Positions 57,952 to 64,000 of a stretch of DNA of 64,000 bases are shown piece after piece. Where the stretch lies: contig CM075346.1 of assembly GCA_037693485.1 (NCBI GenBank), positions 124,484,001 through 124,548,000 on the forward strand, given 5' to 3'. The translations under genes were made by a program, and so were the position numbers. How positions within the stretch are numbered: the stretch's first letter is position 1; every line of letters starts with the position of its first letter. This stretch comes from Kitagawia praeruptora. Its lineage: Eukaryota > Streptophyta > Magnoliopsida > Apiales > Apiaceae. Below the pieces are notes generated by a model, which saw nothing but the letters and a program-made list of their open reading frames with translations, did no database searches and had not been told where the DNA came from.

Positions 57952-58606
57952 ACCTTTGAAATTCCTCTACTGCATCTTTGAATCCCCGCTTTGGAATTTT
58001 TTTTTACTTTACACTGGAATTGTGTAGAGATAGATGGAAACTATGTATGTGAATCGTATATGAGAGTTCACTTGATTGGGTGGTTGGTGTTAAGCCAATC
58101 AGATGGAACAACGTTGCAAAAGCAATTTATCCACGGAGTAAAACATATATGCTGGTTTGAAATAGGCTTTTGCTGGAATATTGACCAATGTTTTGATTTA
58201 TTCTGATTAGTACTTCTGCAGAGGATTAAATGATAGAAAGTTGATGAACTTGAGTACCATACTCCACAACGTTTGAGAAGTGTGGGAAGACCAAAATTGC
58301 AGATAACTGAGGCACAAGCTTTGGCTGGAGGTATTTCACTAATAATGCTTAGCTCATAATCTACCTTTATTAACCCTAGAACGACATTGTATATTATAAT
58401 GCTTTATTCTTTTTGAATTAGATGAACATCTTGTTTCAGTCATCAAATTTGGCATGAAGGAAATATACAGAATTCTAGGCATCACATTTTGCTTACATAA
58501 TAAATTGTAGTTTAAATTAATATATCCTTAACTTCTGAATGAATCTCAATATAGAGTTCCATTTTATAGTTAATTTGTCTAATATTGTTTTCTCATTTTT
58601 GTCCCG
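57952..58606 (+). other. CACTA interior with an unassigned exon-like piece
   Basis: At about 58240-58330 one frame reads EYHTPQRLRSVGRPKLQITE followed by AQALAG and a GT. It looks protein-like but I cannot assign it. It could be a further captured fragment. Confidence 0.35.
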
Positions 58607-58995
58607 GATGCTATTGAAGAATGTCGAAAATTGTGTGGGGGGCATGGCTACCTATGTAGCTGTGGCCTTCCTGAGCTGTTTGCAGTGTATATACCTGCCT
58701 GCACATATGAAGGAGACAACGTGATGCTGCTTTTACAGGTACTCAACATAAATTAATAAATTTATTTAGTTGTAGATGAAAGGCTCTAGTAGCTTTCAGT
58801 TTGAGTGTAAATACTATCTGATAACCCTGATGTTAAATATTTTTGCTTATACTGAAGAAGCTCCTTTTGAAGGTTGCAAGGCATCTTGTGAAGATTGTGT
58901 CTCAGTTGGGATCTGGGAAACATCCATTGGGGACAACTGCCTATATGGGAAGAGCTAAGCATTTGATGCAATGTCGTTCTAGGGTTACAGAAGTT
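58607..58995 (+). pseudogene. ACX: Captured fragment of peroxisomal acyl-CoA oxidase
   Basis: Two exon pieces: 58607-58738 (DAIEECRKLCGGHGYLCSCG, LPELFAVYIPACTYEGDNVM) ending at a GT donor, and 58873 to about 58995 (VARHLVKIVSQLGSGKHPLG, TTAYMGRAKHLMQCRSRV). The CGGHGYLCSCGLPELF and TYEGDN motifs are diagnostic of acyl-CoA oxidases of the ACX1 type, which carry out the first step of peroxisomal beta-oxidation with FAD. Only a central C-terminal part of the enzyme is present and the splice acceptor of the first piece is lost, so it cannot make an enzyme. Confidence 0.88.
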
Positions 58996-59844
58996 CCAAT
59001 CACTCATAATCCAGAGAAAGCTATAGAACACCTTTGAGTTTGTGGATGTAACGCCTGAATCTGGTCACTGAAGGGAGATCATCAGCAATTCCTCTGCTGC
59101 ATCATATTGTCAATGGAGAAGATGGCTTATCCGAAGAGGTAATTCTTATTATGTTATACATGTTTTGGAATGTAACTACCAGTGTTTATTAATTGAGTGT
59201 CCATATTCGTATGTCAATAAAATTTTAATGTATCAGTTGTCTTGATTATCATGATTGCGTGTAAGTTAAAAGATAATGATATATTTAACAGAATATATAT
59301 TAGTGTCAAAAGCAGTTAATCACCAGCTGAATATACCAAATTTCACCAAGTGCTTGCAATGTAGAAGCAAGATCAGATGGAAATGAGTGCAGTAGATTCC
59401 CAAGATGTAGTGATCGAGTTTCAGGACTTTAATCTAGTAATTATATATGATTGAATTAACTTTGAGATGTAGTGCTTACATATTTTTTTTTCCTTTCGTG
59501 GTACATTTTGACTTTTTTCTCAGGTCTGTTTCCTGAATTGTCATGCAATGTTAGACTACTAATAAATTTTTATATTAGTTTTATGAAGGGGTAACTTGCT
59601 TCTATAGGTAAGATGTCAACAAAAATCATTTCCATGTGAAGGAAATATGCATAGATTTTAAAATCTGACTTATTTACAGTTCACCTTCTTAAGCTAGGGA
59701 TAAAGTTTGTTGCTATGATAAAGTTGCAGAAACGGAATTGGATATTGTGACATAATCTTTCTTTTTGGCTGTTGAATATATTAAGTAGTTCTTATGTGAT
59801 GCAGAAGTGCATTGTTTAATTATATTCTTCTGGCAAATATGCAG
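58996..59844 (+). other. CACTA interior, unassigned
   Basis: At about 59078-59140 a frame reads SSAIPLLHHIVNGEDGLSEE before a GT. It may be another captured exon piece of unknown origin. The remainder is intron-like AT-rich sequence. Confidence 0.35.
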
Positions 59845-60150
59845 AACTCTGGTCAGATTGCTCCACTAGAAGAAATTATCAAACTTAAAGAAAAATATTT
59901 ATTCCGTGTGGTGTTAGATGAGAGCAACTCAATTGGTGTGCTTGGTAGTTCTGGTAGAGGCTTAACAGGCTTAACAGAACACTGCAGGGTTCCGGTATGT
60001 TTAATGATGCTCTTGGTTGCATTACTTGATAAAATATCTATTGTGGTTTTATAAAGGTACAATGTTGTAGATTGAGAAGATAGATATCGTGACTGCTTCC
60101 ATGGGAAATTCTTTGGCTACAGAAGGCGGATTCTGCACATGGAGTGCTAG
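59845..60150 (+). pseudogene. LCB1: Captured fragment of serine palmitoyltransferase LCB1
   Basis: Exon 59845-59994, bounded by GCAG and GTATGT, reads NSGQIAPLEEIIKLKEKYLF, RVVLDESNSIGVLGSSGRGL. The next exon, 60071 to about 60150, reads EKIDIVTASMGNSLATEGGF. These match LCB1, the ER-membrane subunit of serine palmitoyltransferase that starts sphingolipid synthesis. A 9-bp duplication (ggcttaaca twice) follows the GRGL position, and CTG at the end has become CTW. The fragment is short and non-functional. Confidence 0.9.
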
Positions 60151-61071
60151 AGATGAGAAGAGGTGAGTGGTTGTAGAGATGAGCAGTGGTGGTGACCGCA
60201 AGAACCAACACCATATCGCAGACATAGTTATTTGACTAGGACTAGTTAAGCTGGTTATGTACTTTGTTTTGTGGATAAGTACTTTTATGAGTTTAGTTCA
60301 TTTTGTGGATATGTAGTCATATTTACTTGCCTTGGATTTGGTACTTCGGATATGCAGCTTATGTAATTTGGATGTTGATGACATTGATTTTAATTTTGTC
60401 AATGACAATTGAGAAATTCTTATCTATTTTTGGATGATTTTATTTTGGATGATTATATTTATTCAATGCAGCAGGTTATGTATAAACAAGAAAAAGACAA
60501 CACTTTAATTAATTAAAGGGATGACTATAACAATAAAAGAAAACAGTTAATATGAAGAAAGGTGATGTAAAATATCAAATACAACATCAGTTTAATAATT
60601 TAACATAGATGTCTAAGAGAACAATATAAATCAGTTTTTTTGTGAAAAAACCGATGTTTATAAGTACATTAGACATCATTCTAGGATGATGTCTAAGGTC
60701 ACTATACACTTCGGTTTTTTTTATAAAGAAACTGATGTTAATAAGAACATTAGACATCAGTCTGGGATGATGTCTAAGATAACTATAGACATCTTTTCCA
60801 AAGAAAGGAAGTGATGTGTATGTGAAAAATAACTTAGTTTATTATATGTTTTCTAGAATATAAGGCATGTAAGTTGTTTATAAAATTAATTATATCTAAC
60901 CTATTTTGTAGAACAACTGATGTGTATTGAAGGCAATACCGATGTCTATGTTAGCACAGACATCAGTTTCTGACCGATGTCTAGAATAGACATCTCCGAC
61001 CTAGACATCACATGCAAAATAACATAGACATCGGCTAGAAACTGATGTCTATTGACCCTTTTCTTGTAGTG
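60151..61071 (+). repeat. CACTA 3' subterminal region and terminal repeat
   Basis: From about 60585 the motif acatcagttt/gatgtctaag recurs many times in both orientations, ending in TTTTCTTGTAGTG. Sequence from 60151 to 60585 is unassigned AT-rich DNA. Confidence 0.8.
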
Positions 61072-61074
61072 TTG

Positions 61075-61383
61075 ACAAAGGACCAGAAGAATTTAAGTGT
61101 TAGGTAATGCTGAATGCAAAGTGTAAACTTGTCACCAATGGATCAATGTGAATTTCACATTCTACTAATGCCAGAACCAACATAAACATTATATATTCCT
61201 TTCGTCAGCATCTTACAGATTGAAAAAGAATGGAACTCATACACGAGTGTTCTGGATTCAACAGAAGGTATACGAACTCACATTACTGAATATGAAAGAG
61301 GGACCAAAGTACATTGTGAGTAGAACATGAATTATCACAAGTCACAAAATACTAAATAACCAACAAAGATAAAATGGAAGTCT
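61075..61383. other. 3' flank of ankyrin-PGG gene B
   Basis: No gene is seen. It probably contains the 3' untranslated region of gene B on the minus strand, and it resembles the 3' flank of gene A near the stop codon. Confidence 0.45.
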
Positions 61384-64000
61384 TTAGTAAAGCATGTGTT
61401 TCTTAGGCTTGAACAGAAACCTAGAACTGAATGTTGTACGAACCACATCAAAAAATAGACCATACTGAAGTCTAGCAAATAAAACCACAGGCACTCCAGC
61501 TAACCCGGTGATTAGATAAGGTAGCCATTTCATACCTTTTGTATAAACTAGGAAAAAGCTCGCACTGAAAGCAATCATCATTGTAGTTATTGAGATGAAA
61601 AGTGCTAGGAGCCCAATCATCAATTTTATAGGTAAAGATGCCAAGAAATCTCTTTCTGCATAACGTGCTGTGAGGATGGCCAAGAACATGAGTATAGAAG
61701 CTGAGGAGCTGAACAATGATACAGCATCTGTTATTACAAACACCATGAAGGCACTTTCATGTTCGAACATTGGATGCCCAGTGCCCTGATCGTTGCCACC
61801 TGGTAAAGTAAAAGCTGCTGCAAACATAATTGTAGCTATGAGGGCAGCAACAACCATGCACTGAGATGCTGTTTCCTTCATCCAGCTTTCCCCTTTCTCC
61901 ATCAACTCTGCATGCTGGGCACTGAATAAAGCTTGGGGAGTTTTCCCTTGTTTGTTCTTCATTTCTCTTAAAGAAGGATGCACCATAGTTTCTACTTCCT
62001 ATGATGAATTTCAATTTAATTTGTTACGTAAGTGTAAGAATTAAAATATAAAATAGCATATATATTTTGAGAAAATTAGAGGGAGGATCTGCTAGGCTTC
62101 CTAACAGACATCCCTCTTTCTCTTGGTAATAACTAATAAGAGGTCAGCTGTTCAAGCCTTTGCGAAGGCATGTATGCGTGACTATTTAAATTTATGTAAT
62201 AGACCATACCCCAAAAAAGTAAATAAAAAGAAAGTACTCTTCTAAATCAGCAAAGAAAGAAAGTTACTCTTCCGAGGTGTAAGTATTAAGGAAGGATATC
62301 TTTACCTTGAACCAGAGTATTTCCCTTTGCATTTGAAGAGCTACTCCTGATACAATATGAAGCCGATCTTGTTCCGGCATCATAGCAGCCAAGTGTAGTA
62401 TATTGTTGCCACTTGTGTCCCTAAAAGTAGTTACAAGGTCCTTAATTGAGCCTATCTCGTATAATAGATTGTAGACACTCTCCTGACGATGTAAAACTGC
62501 TACATGGAAAATTGTTCGTTCATAGTCATCTATTTTCCATATCAGCTCGGGACACAATCGAAGAAGCTCGATTAAAAATTGAGTGTTGCCTAATGCAGCA
62601 GCAACAAACAAAAGTCGAGACGGATGTACTCTTTGATCAACATACTTAGCATTAGGGTGGTTACTTTCTCTGACTCTTATTGTCTCTTGAGGGCCTCTGA
62701 TTATGTCCCATATGTCATCATCCCTCTGTTCAACAATCTCACCCCAGATTACCTGGACTATTTCAAGTGCTTGACACTTTTTCTCACCAGGTCCTAGGCT
62801 TAATCCAGGAAGCACTGTGAAAAGTATAATAATCGAGGATTAGTTACATAGAGAACCTAGAATGATTCCAGTTTCTTTCTTCTTGGAAAGTTTGTTTCTT
62901 TTCCTGAATTTTTCATTCTTTTTTATTTATGTATAAAAACATTACATTCATCATCAGTTCCGCAAAAGAAAATAAATCTACCAGTAGATAACCGATAACT
63001 TACTTTTATTAAGTACTCTCCAAAAGACAGGCTGCCTTTTTCCAGCAAATTCTGAAGGATTTCTAGCCAAAACATGGAGTGCATTCTTGTCAGTTGCCAG
63101 AGCCAATTCTTTCTTGTGATAATTCAACAATGTCAGTGCCACATCTACAAATTTTGATAAACTGTTATAACAACTTAAATGAAAGTAGTGCTCAGAGAAA
63201 ATTAATCATGAGATCCAGCAATACAGTACAAGACGTTCGTTAAAACAGGAAGCAGGAAAAATTCTTTGGCAGAAGTTATAATTCAGCATGAGTAGTACAT
63301 TTATCAAGTTCAAGCCTTAACCAGGAATTTGTTAGAAGGAACATAAATTATTTATGCGATACTTCAGAATCCAGATACCCTGCATCAAAATAGTTATACT
63401 TCACTAAATGTCAATCACAATTACATCTATAATAGGAACAAAAATCAAACACACGAAATATTTAGCTGTTACTAGATATTACGGATGGGGAGATGTAGAA
63501 TCCTGGATCTAAAGCTGCAGATTTTTTGAATTATACTTAGATGGGCTTGCTGAATCCGTATATCCTAAAGTAGAATCATCTTGAAAGAACAACTTGCAGA
63601 AAACACAACTTTCTCATACCCACTTTATATATTCCTTATTCAACAGGTTCAATACTCAGACAAGGCTTCTGTTGTGCTTTATACTATAAATCGTTGACCA
63701 TCAATTATTGCAATAACATCAGATTTGAGACATATATTATAAGAATTTTTTGATTTTTTGTTGGTTCTGACATCACAAAAGAGGCCATATATTTCTATTT
63801 GTTTGTGAATCCCTTGCAGTCGAGTCTAAGTACATCTTTTCTGCATTACTTAATCTGGCTACTAGGACCAAAAGAAATATTAAAAAAGAACGGTACATTA
63901 TCTTGATTTAAACTGGTCTAAAAAGTTTATAAGATTGATGAAATAACTTGACTTTAATAACTAGTATGTTGCTACCTGGAGGAACCTTACCATATAGCTT
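61384..64000 (-). CDS. Ankyrin-repeat PGG-domain membrane protein B (partial, 5' end outside window)
   Basis: Minus-strand exons are 61998-61384, 62814-62306, 63144-63004 and the last ten bases of the preceding exon (64000-63991, donor GTAAGG). Exon lengths match gene A (615 and 141 nt) except exon 62814-62306, which is 54 nt longer and in frame (an 18-residue addition around IRVRESNHPNAKYVDQRVHP). Ankyrin units (LLFVAAALGNTQFLIELLRL, TIFHVAVLHRQESVYNLLYE) are followed by the PGG domain (FTLPGGND) and four membrane segments, ending KPKKHMLY. There are no stops, so it is probably functional. It is clearly a tandem duplicate of gene A, same strand, now separated by the CACTA element. Confidence 0.9.

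Larger units (their letters stand above)
55604..61071 (+). mobile_element. CACTA transposon carrying host gene fragments
   Basis: Terminal inverted repeats CACTACAAGAAAA and TTTTCTTGTAGTG, with a 3-bp duplication TTG on both sides (55601-55603 and 61072-61074), mark a CACTA/En-Spm element of 5468 bp. Both ends carry clusters of a subterminal motif (gacatcggt and inversions of it, 55620-55760 and 60585-61060), as expected for transposase binding. I find no transposase frame. The interior instead holds fragments of RPT1, acyl-CoA oxidase and LCB1, all on the plus strand. It is a non-autonomous, gene-capturing element. The source genes are not in this window. Confidence 0.92.

Noticed and set aside
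62087..62215. Possible SINE in an intron of ankyrin gene B (box-B-like tgttcaagcc)
   Set aside because: No convincing box A at the right distance and no clear tail or duplication.

Overview
This is a window of plant nuclear DNA, almost certainly from a eudicot. Genes have introns with GT..AG borders. There are many nested LTR retrotransposons and MITEs. The host genes belong to plant families: AP2/ERF, RETICULATA-related, and ankyrin-PGG membrane proteins. I cannot name the species from sequence alone.

Layout. 1-394 and 21024-21124 are the two halves of a small AP2/ERF gene (minus strand). It is split inside the AP2 domain by a 20.6 kb insertion with a perfect 5-bp target duplication (CAAAC). 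The insertion is a Tat-type Ty3/gypsy element (395-21023). It has decayed gag-pol with two RNase H domains and, in its 3' part, a spliced antisense gene. Inside its gag sits a younger, opposite-strand, non-autonomous Athila-like element (1907-12696, 1353-bp LTRs). That element itself carries a truncated related element and a 215-bp internal duplication. 21.3-23.3 kb is a cluster of foldback elements and MITEs. 23287-24786 (minus) encodes an unrecognised protein built of about 25-residue tandem repeats. 25893-32047 (minus) is an intact seven-exon RETICULATA-RELATED 5/6-like chloroplast gene, with a MITE and a SINE-like sequence in its first intron. 32.3-36.4 kb is AT-rich and holds a Stowaway MITE, a 1.7 kb Mutator-like foldback element and microsatellites. 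37.2-38.0 kb holds exon-like remnants of an unrecognised gene.

39601-50862 is a Ty1/copia element (minus strand), broken in its RT region by a second, very young Athila-like element (41394-47486, 1480-bp LTRs, perfect AGGCA target duplication). 51336-54605 is a complete five-exon ankyrin-PGG (ITN1/ACD6-like) gene. 61384 to beyond 64000 is its tandem paralogue, whose 5' end lies outside the window. Between them sits a 5.47 kb CACTA transposon (55604-61071, TSD TTG) with no visible transposase. It carries exon-intron fragments of at least three unrelated host genes: the proteasome ATPase RPT1, a peroxisomal acyl-CoA oxidase and the serine palmitoyltransferase subunit LCB1.

The likely functional host genes are therefore few: the RETICULATA-related gene, the two ankyrin-PGG genes and possibly the repeat-protein gene. 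The strongest points for follow-up are the gene-capturing CACTA element, the ERF gene broken by the Tat element, the 25-residue repeat protein, the spliced antisense gene, and the two Athila-like families that encode only a zinc-knuckle plus acidic Gag-like protein.
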